From positions 1 to 64,000 of the forward strand of contig NZ_JAUTDN010000022.1 of the NCBI RefSeq assembly GCF_030646155.1: a stretch of DNA of 64,000 bases. Reading direction: 5' to 3'. The DNA comes from Conexibacter sp. CPCC 205762 (lineage in GTDB: Bacteria > Actinomycetota > Thermoleophilia > Solirubrobacterales > Solirubrobacteraceae). Positions 33,701 through 41,396 of the stretch are shown one piece after another. The notes under the pieces are model-generated. The model had not been told where the DNA came from. It saw only the letters and a program-made list of their open reading frames with translations, and searched no databases. A program made the position numbers and the translations under genes. Position 1 is the stretch's first letter. The number at the start of each line of letters is the position of its first letter.

Positions 33701-34022
33701 TGGCGAGGCTGCGGATCCGCAGGGAGTTCGAGCTGCAGACCTCGTCGACCAGCAGGACCGCCTGACCTGATCGCGCGCGACTTTCATCCGCGGCGCCGTC
33801 CACCACCGCCTCACGGGCGATCGGCCCAGCTATTGCACTTTTGCTCATACGGGATTGCTGCTCAACGCCAAGATCGTACGACGAGAAGTACATGCCTGTT
33901 CCGACGAGAATGTTGTTCCGCATCGACCGGAACACGCGTATATCCGGAACAGAACTTTGCCCCGCGCGCTACACTTGTTCCACGGCACGGCTTGTTCCGG
34001 ACACAACGGAACGCTTAGCGAG
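33701..34022 (+). promoter_or_regulatory. Intergenic control region with TTGTTCC/GGAACA repeats
   Basis: No complete gene is visible. TGTTCCG (33914-33920) and CGGAACA (33928-33934) form an inverted repeat; another GGAACA lies at 33946-33951, TTGTTCC copies lie at 33975-33981 and 33992-33998, and CGGAAC near 34007. Five copies in 100 bp before the gene at 34023 suggest cooperative binding of its winged-helix product. Confidence 0.55.
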
Positions 34023-35087
34023 ATGGAACAAACAGCCCTCGTCACTCCCACCGACCGCCAGCTCCCGACCGTCGCGGCAGACGCGGTCCGCGCGCTGCTG
34101 CCCGCCTCTTGGAAGGTCGCGGTCAGAGCAGCTCGCCGGCGTGATGTGGATGCAACGCTGCGTTTGACCGCCCCCGACGGACGCTCGGCCGATCTCGCGG
34201 TCGAGGCCAAGCAGCGCATAGAGGCGCGCGACGTTCCCTCGGTCGCGCGGCAACTGCGCGAGATCGAAGTCTCCAACGGCCTGGTCGCGGCCCGCTACCT
34301 GTCGCCGCGCGCGCGGGAGGCGCTGCGCGCTGAGGGGCTGTCCTATGTGGACGCGACCGGCAACGTGGACGTCAGCATCGACGAGCCGGCCGTCGCGCTT
34401 CGCGCCGCGGGCGCCGACCGCGACCCGTGGCGCACGCCGGAGAGTCCGCTCGGCGGCCTGCAGGGCCTGCCCGCGGCGCGCGTCGTGCGCGCGCTGGTCG
34501 ACCTGCCGGCACCGTGGCGGATGCGTGAGCTGGCGGCCGCCGCCGGCACTTCGCTGGGCTCAACCGCGCGCGCGGTCGACCTGCTCGACCGCGAAGGGCT
34601 GATCGAGCGCGACAGACGCGGCACAGTCCAAGCCGCCAAGTGGGACGAGCTGCTGGAGCGCTGGGCCGCCGACTACGACCTCACCCGCGGCCGTCGCGTA
34701 ATCCGGCTGCTCGCGCCACGCGGCCTCGATGCAGTAGAGCGCGCGCTGTCCGAGGTCCGCCAGCCCTACGCCGTCGGCGGCTCGCTCGCCGCCCGCTGGC
34801 AGCTCCCCTACGCCGAGCCGACGACCGCGATCGTCTACAGCCCCGACGCCGACAGACTCCAGCGCGCGCTCAGACTGACCCCCGCCCAGACACGCGCGAA
34901 CGTCCTCCTGATCGAACCGCGCGACGACCTCCCCCTCGTCCGCGCTCAGCGCCAGGAGGGCGTCGCCTACACCGCCCCGTCGCAGACCGTCGCCGACCTG
35001 CTCAACGGCCCCGGCCGCAACCCCGAGGAGGGCCGCGCGCTGCTCGACTGGATGCGCGCCAACGAACGCGACTGGCGCGCGAGATGA
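34023..35087 (+). CDS. Nuclease-like/winged-helix protein, candidate antitoxin of an AbiE-like module
   Basis: The 354-aa protein has an N-terminal domain with DVDATL (Asp43) and LAVEAK (Glu61, Lys63), compatible with the D-ExK core of PD-(D/E)XK nucleases, then LSYVDATGNVDVSI. A winged helix follows (WRMRELAAAAGTSLGSTARAVDLLDREGLIERD, about residues 165-200). The C-terminal half contains YAVGGSLAARW and PSQTVADLLNGPGR, patterns like those of AbiEi proteins. The ATG at 34023 is chosen because longer starts overlap the repeat-rich promoter. The stop overlaps the next gene as ATGA. Nuclease activity is only an inference from three residues. Confidence 0.7.
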   Translation: MEQTALVTPTDRQLPTVAADAVRALLPASWKVAVRAARRRDVDATLRLTAPDGRSADLAVEAKQRIEARDVPSVARQLREIEVSNGLVAARYLSPRAREALRAEGLSYVDATGNVDVSIDEPAVALRAAGADRDPWRTPESPLGGLQGLPAARVVRALVDLPAPWRMRELAAAAGTSLGSTARAVDLLDREGLIERDRRGTVQAAKWDELLERWAADYDLTRGRRVIRLLAPRGLDAVERALSEVRQPYAVGGSLAARWQLPYAEPTTAIVYSPDADRLQRALRLTPAQTRANVLLIEPRDDLPLVRAQRQEGVAYTAPSQTVADLLNGPGRNPEEGRALLDWMRANERDWRAR

Positions 35088-35896
35088 CCTACACCGCGAC
35101 GACGATCGCCGCACGGCGGACGCTGCTCGACGCACTGCAGGCGCTCGAAGCCCAGCGTGACGCACTCGTGCTCGTCGGCGCCCAAGCCGTCTACCTCTAC
35201 ACCGGCGAAGCAGACGTCCCGATCGCGACACAGACCAAGGACAGCGACCTCGCCGTCATCCCCGCCGACCTCCACGACGCGCCGACGCTCGATGACGCGA
35301 TGCGCGCGGCCGGCTTCCTCCAGGACATCACCGAGAGCCAGCCCGGCGCATGGCTCTCACCTGACGGGATCCCCGTCGAGCTGCTCGTGCCCGCCGCCCT
35401 GCACAGAGGCGGCGGCCGGCGCGGCGCCCGCATCCCGCCGCACTCCAAGCGCGCCGCCCGCACCGTCCCCGGCCTCGAAGCCGCCGCCGTCGACCACCGC
35501 ACCCACACGATCGCCGCACTCGATCCCGCCGACGACCGCCGCATCGACGCCAACGTCGCATCGCCCGCCGCGCTCGTCGTCGCCAAGGTCCACAAGATCG
35601 GCGAGCGCCACGACCGCGACCCCGGCCGCCTGCTCGACAAAGACGCCCACGACCTCTACCGCCTCCTGCGCGCCGTCGACACCGACGAGATCGCCGACGG
35701 CCTCAACCGCCTCCGCTCCGACCGCACCAGCGCCGCCGTCACCAGCGACGCCCTCCGGTGGCTCCGCGACCTCGCCACCGATCCGACGGCGATCATCCCG
35801 ATGATGGCCGGACGCACAGAGCAGAACGTCGGCGACCCGCAACTCGTCTCGGAGGCGACGTGGGCGCTGGTGCAGGAGCTGCTCGGAGCATCCTGA
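35084..35896 (+). CDS. AbiEii-like nucleotidyltransferase, candidate toxin
   Basis: This 270-aa protein has a nucleotidyltransferase core: LVLVGAQAVYLYTG, then TKDSDLAV (Asp53, Asp55) and a third acidic residue in IPVELLVP (Glu99). Later KVHKIGERH and KDAHDLYRLL resemble the C-terminal part of AbiEii/MenA-type toxins. Such toxins add nucleotides to tRNA or another target. The GG/GS pair of the classic motif reads GA, a mild deviation. Tight coupling to the winged-helix gene supports a toxin-antitoxin or phage-defence function. Confidence 0.78.
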   Translation: MTYTATTIAARRTLLDALQALEAQRDALVLVGAQAVYLYTGEADVPIATQTKDSDLAVIPADLHDAPTLDDAMRAAGFLQDITESQPGAWLSPDGIPVELLVPAALHRGGGRRGARIPPHSKRAARTVPGLEAAAVDHRTHTIAALDPADDRRIDANVASPAALVVAKVHKIGERHDRDPGRLLDKDAHDLYRLLRAVDTDEIADGLNRLRSDRTSAAVTSDALRWLRDLATDPTAIIPMMAGRTEQNVGDPQLVSEATWALVQELLGAS

Positions 35897-36196
35897 GTTC
35901 GGAACCGCCCTACTGGCGCCTCGATAGTCATCGTTTGTGAGAAGAGTCTCTCGATGCCTAGGTGCCCCTTGGCGTTTTGGCTGTCGGGATCCAGTTACAG
36001 CCGATCGAGCGACGCACAAAAGCGTCTGCATACCTCCTCTATGCCGGATTCGAGTCTGGGAGTCGCCATCTCTTGAAAGCCCCGCCTCAAAGCGGGGGTT
36101 CTTTGGGCTGATGTGGCGCTCGGGCGGGCTGCTCGGCATCGCCGTGCGCCGACGGAGCGCTTGGACGGACGGCGGGCCGGGCACGACTCTCCACAG
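35897..36196. other. Right flank of the island, non-coding
   Basis: Between the nucleotidyltransferase stop and the next gene I find only the right 39-bp repeat, its hairpin and short unsupported frames. No integrase or excisionase is visible, so the island cannot excise by itself or has decayed. Confidence 0.6.
36049..36087 (+). repeat. Right 39-bp direct repeat (attR-like)
   Basis: Identical to 32773-32811: T loop and 3' stem, acceptor strand AGTCGCC, A, and the terminator's first arm. The sequence just before it (ATGCCGGA) does not continue the tRNA stem, as expected for a repeat created by integration. Confidence 0.8.
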
Positions 36197-36694
36197 GTGA
36201 ACGACGGTGACGATCAGCGGGCCGAGGTGCCGCGCAGGCCGCGGCGGCGGGTGCGGCGGCTGGGTGACATCGACCCGACCCGCCACGGGCTCGTGCTCGC
36301 GTGGTGGGGGTTCACCGGCACCTTTGCGTTTCTGCGGCTGCTGACCTGGCTGATCCACATCAGAGTCGCGGGGCTCGGCGACGTCAGCGCCGGCGGCGTT
36401 CATCTCCACCACTACGTGTGGGGGATCCTGCTGCTGACCGTCGTGGCGGTCTTCGGGCTCGTCGACCGGGATCCGCGCACGCGCAGATGGATGGGGCTCG
36501 CGCTCGGCGTCGGCCTCGCGCTGATCGTCGACGAGATCGCCCTGCTGATCGAGCTGCGCGACGTCTACTGGCAGAAGACCGGCGCCGTCAGCGTCGGCGC
36601 CGCGGTGCTGCTGATCGGCATCGCCGGCAGCGTCCTGGTCGCCACGCGCGACGACGACCACCCGGGCAGGGATGATGGTCGGCATGAACCGTGA
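36197..36694 (+). CDS. Small integral membrane protein with HLHHY and DE motifs
   Basis: This 165-aa protein has a basic N-terminus and four predicted helices. The conserved features are GGVHLHHYVWGI in the second helix region and LALIVDEIALLIELRDVYW in the third, which I recognise as a widespread actinobacterial membrane family of unknown function. The start is a GTG at 36197 with no clear SD, so a different start is possible. The end overlaps the next small gene by 11 bp. Confidence 0.72.
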   Translation: MNDGDDQRAEVPRRPRRRVRRLGDIDPTRHGLVLAWWGFTGTFAFLRLLTWLIHIRVAGLGDVSAGGVHLHHYVWGILLLTVVAVFGLVDRDPRTRRWMGLALGVGLALIVDEIALLIELRDVYWQKTGAVSVGAAVLLIGIAGSVLVATRDDDHPGRDDGRHEP

Positions 36695-36842
36695 GTGGCA
36701 TGCGGCGCATCCGATGCCGGAGCGCGCGACGTTCGAGCAGCGGGTGGCGTGGCATCGCGAGCATGCGGAGGCGTGCGGCTGCCGCAGACCGCCCGCGAGA
36801 ATCGCCGCGATCCTCGCCGGCGAGCAGCGCGACGCGAGATAG
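36684..36842 (+). CDS. 52-aa conserved small protein (EWHAAHPMP family)
   Basis: The frame starts ATG at 36684 and encodes MNREWHAAHPMPERATFEQR, then VAWHREHAEACGCRRPP. Proteins of this size with EWHxxHxMP, W-H-xEHAxxCGCRP are widespread in bacteria and lack an assigned function. His and Cys residues suggest metal binding. The gene overlaps the membrane-protein gene by 11 bp and ends before the convergent SDR gene. It is too short for common ORF cut-offs. Confidence 0.75.
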   Translation: MNREWHAAHPMPERATFEQRVAWHREHAEACGCRRPPARIAAILAGEQRDAR

Positions 36843-36993
36843 CGCGGGCGCCGCGCACGCGCGGGGGCGGTCGTGGGCGCGGGCGCCGGGGCGTCGCGGG
36901 CGCACACGCGGGGGGCGTCGCGCACGCCGGGGGAGGCGTCGCGAGGCGCGTCGCGGGCGCGCGGGGTTCGTCGCGGCGCGGTCCCGCTGCCGG

Positions 36994-37764
36994 CTACCGC
37001 GGCGGCATCCGCAGGGCGCCGTCGAGGCGGATCGTCTCGCCGTTGAGCATCGGGTTGTCGACGACGTGCTCGACGAGCGCGGCGAACTCGTCGGGGCGGC
37101 CGAGGCGGGAGGGGAAGGGGACGGCGCGGCCGAGCTCGTCGCGGGTCGCCTGCGGAAGACCGGCGAGCATCGGGGTCTCGAAGGTGCCGGGGGCGACCGC
37201 GCAGACGCGGACGCCGATTGCGGCGAGGTCGCGGGCGGCGGGGAGGGTCATGCCGGCGACGCCGGCCTTCGAGGCGGCGTAGGCGATCTGGCCGATCTGG
37301 CCGTCGAACGCGGCGATCGAGGCGGTGCTGACGACCACGCCGCGCTCGCCGTCCTCGCCCGGCTCGTTGGCGGCCATCGCGGTGGCGGCGAGACGCAGCA
37401 CGTTGAAGCTGCCGACGAGGTTGACCGCGATCACGCGCGCGAAGGCGTCGAGGTCGTGCGGGCCGTTGCGGCCGACGAGCTTCTGGCCGATCACGATCCC
37501 GGCGCAGTTGACCGCCGCGCGCAGCGGCGCCAGCTCGGTCGCCGCGGCGACCGCCGCCTGCACGTCCTCGCCGGAGGTGACGTCGGCGGCGACGAAGCGG
37601 GCCGCGGGGCCGGTCAGCGACGCCGCCAGCGCCTCGCCGCGCTGCTCGTCGAGGTCGACCAGCACGACCGCGGCGCCGCGCGCGTGCAGCCGCCGCGCGA
37701 CCGCGGCGCCGAGGCCCGAGGCGGCGCCGGTGACGAGGACGGAGCAGCCGGCCAGCGCGGTCAT
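36994..37764 (-). CDS. Short-chain dehydrogenase, 3-hydroxyacyl-CoA dehydrogenase type 2 (HSD10)-like
   Basis: This 256-aa classical SDR has [26 protein letters not shown] and the complete catalytic YAASK. The AFDGQIGQ signature points to the HSD17B10-like branch that oxidises 3-hydroxyacyl-CoA. It is the last gene of the dpp/beta-oxidation operon. Its ATG overlaps the stop of a short duplicated fragment as ATGA. Unlike the four SDRs of region A, its active site is intact. Confidence 0.92.
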   Translation of the reverse strand: MTALAGCSVLVTGAASGLGAAVARRLHARGAAVVLVDLDEQRGEALAASLTGPAARFVAADVTSGEDVQAAVAAATELAPLRAAVNCAGIVIGQKLVGRNGPHDLDAFARVIAVNLVGSFNVLRLAATAMAANEPGEDGERGVVVSTASIAAFDGQIGQIAYAASKAGVAGMTLPAARDLAAIGVRVCAVAPGTFETPMLAGLPQATRDELGRAVPFPSRLGRPDEFAALVEHVVDNPMLNGETIRLDGALRMPPR

Positions 37765-37880
37765 GGCGCCACCTCGCCGAGCGCCGCGCGGAGCGTCGAG
37801 CAGCCATTCAGCGCGACCGCCGCGCCGAGGCCAGAGGCGGCGCCGGTCACGAGCGCCGAGCAGCCCGCCAGCGTCGTCAC
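37761..37880 (-). pseudogene. Duplicated SDR N-terminal fragment (39 codons)
   Basis: The frame from GTG at 37880 reads [19 protein letters not shown] and AAVA, nearly identical to the start of the next SDR ([23 protein letters not shown]), then ends in an unrelated tail. It overlaps the upstream stop as GTGA and the downstream start as ATGA. It is a partial tandem duplication of about 116 bp rather than a functional enzyme, though it may still be translated. Confidence 0.75.
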
Positions 37881-38785
37881 GCCGCCCCCACGCCGAGCGC
37901 GGCGCGGATCAGCGCGACCTCGCCGAGGCCGTCAGCCGGCACGACGTGGCCGTCGAGGTCGAGGATCGCGTCGAGCCGCTCCTCGATCGTCTCCGGCGTC
38001 GCGACCTCCGGGCCGACGTAGACGCCCGGCGTGACGCCGACGAAGATCCGCCCGACGCGGCCGCCACCGGCCGTCAGCACGTGGTGGGTCAGCGTGCAGC
38101 GCTCCGACGCCAGGTACGCGACGACGGCCGCGACGTGCGCGGGGTCGAAGTGGTCGGCGATGTCGCCGAGCAGGTCCGCCGTCATCCGCGTCAGCGCCGT
38201 CGGCGAGATCGCGTTGGCGGTGATGCCGAAGCGCGCGCCCTCGACCGCGAGCACGTTCATCAGGCCGAGCAGGCCGGCCTTCGCGGCCGCGTAGTTTGCC
38301 TGGCCGAAGGTGCCGAAGAGGCCGGAGGAGGAGGTCGTCAGCACGATCCGCCCGTAGCCGGCGCCCTTCATCACCTTGAAGGCCGGCACGAGCACGTTGA
38401 AGGCGCCGTTCAGATGGACGTCGAGCACCGCCTGCACGTCCTCCGGCGTCAGCTTCGCGAACGATCTGTCGCGCAGGATGCCGGCGTTGTGGACGACGAC
38501 GTCGAGCCGGCCGAAGGCCGCGACCGCAGCCGCGACGATCGCCTCGCCGCCCGCGGGCGTCGCGATCGACTCGGTCGACGCCAGCGCGCGGCCGCCGGCC
38601 GCCTCGATCTCCGCCACGACCGCCTCCGCGGCGCCTGAGGCGGCGCCGTCGCCGTGGACGCTCAGGCCGACGTCGTTGACGACGACCGTCGCGCCGCGCT
38701 CGGCCAGCAGCAGCGCGTGCGCCCGCCCGATCCCGCCGCCGGCGCCCGTCACGAGGACGACGCGGTCTCTGAAGTCGATGCTCAT
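37877..38785 (-). CDS. Short-chain dehydrogenase, HSD17B4 N-domain-like
   Basis: The 302-aa SDR has [50 protein letters not shown] and the catalytic YAAAK. These features match the (3R)-hydroxyacyl-CoA dehydrogenase domain of multifunctional enzyme 2. The extra C-terminal 50 residues ([18 protein letters not shown]) are usual for bacterial members. The ATG at 38785 overlaps the thiolase stop. A role in beta-oxidation of an unusual acyl-CoA is likely. Confidence 0.92.
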   Translation of the reverse strand: MSIDFRDRVVLVTGAGGGIGRAHALLLAERGATVVVNDVGLSVHGDGAASGAAEAVVAEIEAAGGRALASTESIATPAGGEAIVAAAVAAFGRLDVVVHNAGILRDRSFAKLTPEDVQAVLDVHLNGAFNVLVPAFKVMKGAGYGRIVLTTSSSGLFGTFGQANYAAAKAGLLGLMNVLAVEGARFGITANAISPTALTRMTADLLGDIADHFDPAHVAAVVAYLASERCTLTHHVLTAGGGRVGRIFVGVTPGVYVGPEVATPETIEERLDAILDLDGHVVPADGLGEVALIRAALGVGAA

Positions 38786-39972
38786 GCGGGTTCCTCCGTC
38801 CCGACGATCGCCATGAAGGCGACGCACGCCCCTGGCTGCCCGCCGAGGTTCTGCGCCACCGCAAGTCTCACCTCCGGCAGCTGCCGCTCGCCGGCCTCGC
38901 CGCGCAGCTGCGTGAAGCACTCGAACAGCATCCGCAGGCCGGTCGCCCCGATCGGGTGGCCGAACGACTTCAGCCCGCCGTCGGGGTTGACGGCGACGGC
39001 GCCGTCGCGGTCGAAGGCGCCGTCGAGCACGTCTCTCCAGCCCTCGCCGCGCGCGGAGAAGCCGAGGTCCTCCATCAGCACCAGCTCGGTCGGCGTGAAG
39101 CAGTCGTGCACCTCCGCCAGCGCGATCTCGCTGCGCGGGTCGGTCACGCCGGCCTGGCGGTAGGCCTCCTGCGCGGAGGCGACGACCTCGGGGAAGGTCG
39201 TGAAGTCGTAGCCCTCCGCGGCGGTCCCCTCGCCGGCCCCGGAGACGAAGCCCATCCCCTTCAGATAGACCGGTCTGTCGGTGTACAGGTGCGCGTCCTC
39301 GGCGCGCACGATCAGCGCGGCGGCGGCGCCGTCGGCGACGCCGGAGCAGTCCATCACGCCGAGCGGCCCGGCGATCTTCATCGCGCCGCTGATCGCCGCT
39401 CTCGGAACCTCCTTGCGGAACTGCGCGCGCGCGTTGAGCGCGCCGTTGCGGTGGTTCTTCCAGGCGATGTGCGTGAGCGTCTCGCGCAGCTGCTCCTCGC
39501 CGACGCCGTAGCGGTCGGCGTAGGCCGGCGCGAGCAGCGAGAAGGCGCCCGGCGCGGTCCACTCGACGTCGGTGCCGTCGCTCGGCGGCCAGGTCGCGGT
39601 CAGGCCCGAGAACGACGAGTCCTTCAGCTTCTCGACGCCGGTCGCCATCACGACGTCGTAGGCGCCGGAGGCGACCGCGAAGCAGGCGTTGCGGAACGCC
39701 TCCGAGCCGGTCGCGCAGAAGTTCTCGACGCGCGTCACCGGCTTGCCGGTCATCCGCAGCGGCTTCGACAGCGTCATCCCCGACATGCCGGAGCCCTGCG
39801 TGCCGACCCAGTAGGCGTCGACGTCCGCTCTGGCGATCGCCGGCACGCTCGCCAGGCACTCCTGCACGGCGTCGACGATCAGGTCGTCGGCCGACCTGTC
39901 CCAGTGGTCGCGGAACGGGGTGCAGCCCATCCCGACGATCGCGACGCGGTCGCTCAGTCCTCTGCTCGCCAT
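38782..39972 (-). CDS. Thiolase-family protein (SCP2/lipid-transfer type)
   Basis: This 396-aa thiolase-fold protein has the nucleophile motif VENFCATGSEAF, EVHDCFTPTE and GHPIGATGLRM. Those are the residues of SCP2-type thiolases used in sterol and branched-chain degradation, usually with a DUF35 partner. The upstream gene encodes a DUF35 domain, which fits the known thiolase-DUF35 complexes. The ATG at 39972 has GGAGG 9 nt upstream. Confidence 0.93.
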   Translation of the reverse strand: MASRGLSDRVAIVGMGCTPFRDHWDRSADDLIVDAVQECLASVPAIARADVDAYWVGTQGSGMSGMTLSKPLRMTGKPVTRVENFCATGSEAFRNACFAVASGAYDVVMATGVEKLKDSSFSGLTATWPPSDGTDVEWTAPGAFSLLAPAYADRYGVGEEQLRETLTHIAWKNHRNGALNARAQFRKEVPRAAISGAMKIAGPLGVMDCSGVADGAAAALIVRAEDAHLYTDRPVYLKGMGFVSGAGEGTAAEGYDFTTFPEVVASAQEAYRQAGVTDPRSEIALAEVHDCFTPTELVLMEDLGFSARGEGWRDVLDGAFDRDGAVAVNPDGGLKSFGHPIGATGLRMLFECFTQLRGEAGERQLPEVRLAVAQNLGGQPGACVAFMAIVGTEEPA

Positions 39973-39973
39973 C

Positions 39974-41365
39974 TCACGCCGCCTCCGGCCGTGCTTTCCA
40001 GAAGTAGTTGTGGATCCCGTCCGTGCTCGACAGCCGCCGGAACGACGGCAGCAGCACGTCGCCGACCCTGATCCCCGCGGCCGGCGCGTCGGTCACCTGG
40101 ACGCTGCGGCGGCCGCCGCCCTCGACGTCCACGATCGCGAGGATCAGCGGCGGCGCGGGCGTCGGCGTCAGGTGGTCGACGGTGAAGGAGACGACCCGCG
40201 CCGGCTTGTCGCGCAGCGACACCGGCTCATGCGCGTCGATCGCGCCGCAGGCGGCGCAGGCGCGGCCGGGCGGCGTCGTGACCGCGCCGCAGGCGCTGCA
40301 GCGCGCGGCGACGAGGCCGAACTTCCAGTCGCGCGTGCGCAGCGCCGGCGGCGCGGCCGGCGGCGCCGGGTCGGGCCGCTTCGCGCCGCTGATCTCGAGC
40401 AGCCCGCGCCAGCGCAGGAAGCGGTCGTAGGTGACGTAGGCGAGCGCCTGCGCCTGCTCGCGCGCGGACGGCCCGCGCCGGCCGGCGCCGGCGGGAACGT
40501 CCGCCCGCACGACGAAGGCGTCGGCGCCGTCGGCGGCCGACAGCGCGAGGATCGTCTCGCCGGCGCCGGCGCGGTCGAGCGCGTCGGCGAGCAGCAGCCC
40601 GAGGTGGGCGGCGCCGCTGGTGCCGGTGAGGCGCTCCAGCGCGGCGTCCTCGCCGTCGCCGCCGAGCGCCTTGCGCGCCGCCGCCGCGGCGCGCGGGTTG
40701 GCGCAGGCGACGACGACGTGGTCGGGCCGCTCGATGCCGGCCCGCTCCAGCGCCGCGACCGCCGCGGCGCTCGCGGCGGCGCCGAGCACGCCGGCCGAGA
40801 AGCGCTCGTCCCAGACGGTCGGGTGGGCCTCGCCGGGCGCCCGCCAGCGCTCCATCAGCTCCTCGGTCGCGGCGACGTGGGCGAGCACGCTCGCGACGAC
40901 CGGCCGCCCCGCGCGAGCCGGGACGAAGGCGACCGCGGCGTCGCCGTGGGCCAGCTCGTCGGGGACGCCGGGAGCCGCGGTGCGCAGGTCGGCGGCGACG
41001 ACCGCGCCGCCGCCGCGCAGCGCCAGCGCCAGCGCGCTCGCGCCCGCGCGCAGGCCGACGAGGTCGGCGGCGGCGACGGTCGCCGGCAGCTCCAGCGCGG
41101 CGTGGACGGTCGCGGCCGAGCCCTTGTCGAGGTACGGCGGCTGCGACGTCGCCAGCAGCAGCGAGGCGGCGCCGGCGATCTCGTCGGCGAGCGGCAGCGC
41201 GGCGGCGACCGCGAGCGTGACGGCGTCCTCGTCGGGGGCGGCGACCGTGCGCGCCTGCCGGCCGGGTCTGCCGGCGTCGCCGAAGGCGGTCGTCGCGAGG
41301 CCGTGGCGGGGCAGGTGGACGGCGTAGGCGCCGATCGCGCCGAGAGGCGAGGGGTCAGACGGCAA
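39974..41365 (-). CDS. HMG-CoA-synthase-like domain fused to a DUF35 OB-fold/zinc ribbon
   Basis: The 463-aa protein has a thiolase-like N-terminal domain (GAIGAYAVHLPRHGL, RAGASALALALRGG) and a C-terminal DUF35 part (about 320 onward) with a zinc ribbon CSACGAVTTPPGRACAACG and an OB fold. The position of the synthase cysteine reads ADLVGLRAG, so the catalytic Cys appears lost. It probably acts as a scaffold or acyl-CoA carrier for the thiolase. The start is a TTG at 41365 with GGAGG seven bases upstream. Confidence 0.85.
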   Translation of the reverse strand: MPSDPSPLGAIGAYAVHLPRHGLATTAFGDAGRPGRQARTVAAPDEDAVTLAVAAALPLADEIAGAASLLLATSQPPYLDKGSAATVHAALELPATVAAADLVGLRAGASALALALRGGGAVVAADLRTAAPGVPDELAHGDAAVAFVPARAGRPVVASVLAHVAATEELMERWRAPGEAHPTVWDERFSAGVLGAAASAAAVAALERAGIERPDHVVVACANPRAAAAARKALGGDGEDAALERLTGTSGAAHLGLLLADALDRAGAGETILALSAADGADAFVVRADVPAGAGRRGPSAREQAQALAYVTYDRFLRWRGLLEISGAKRPDPAPPAAPPALRTRDWKFGLVAARCSACGAVTTPPGRACAACGAIDAHEPVSLRDKPARVVSFTVDHLTPTPAPPLILAIVDVEGGGRRSVQVTDAPAAGIRVGDVLLPSFRRLSSTDGIHNYFWKARPEAA

Positions 41366-41396
41366 GGCAGGTCCTCCGGTCGGGCGGTCGGGCGTC

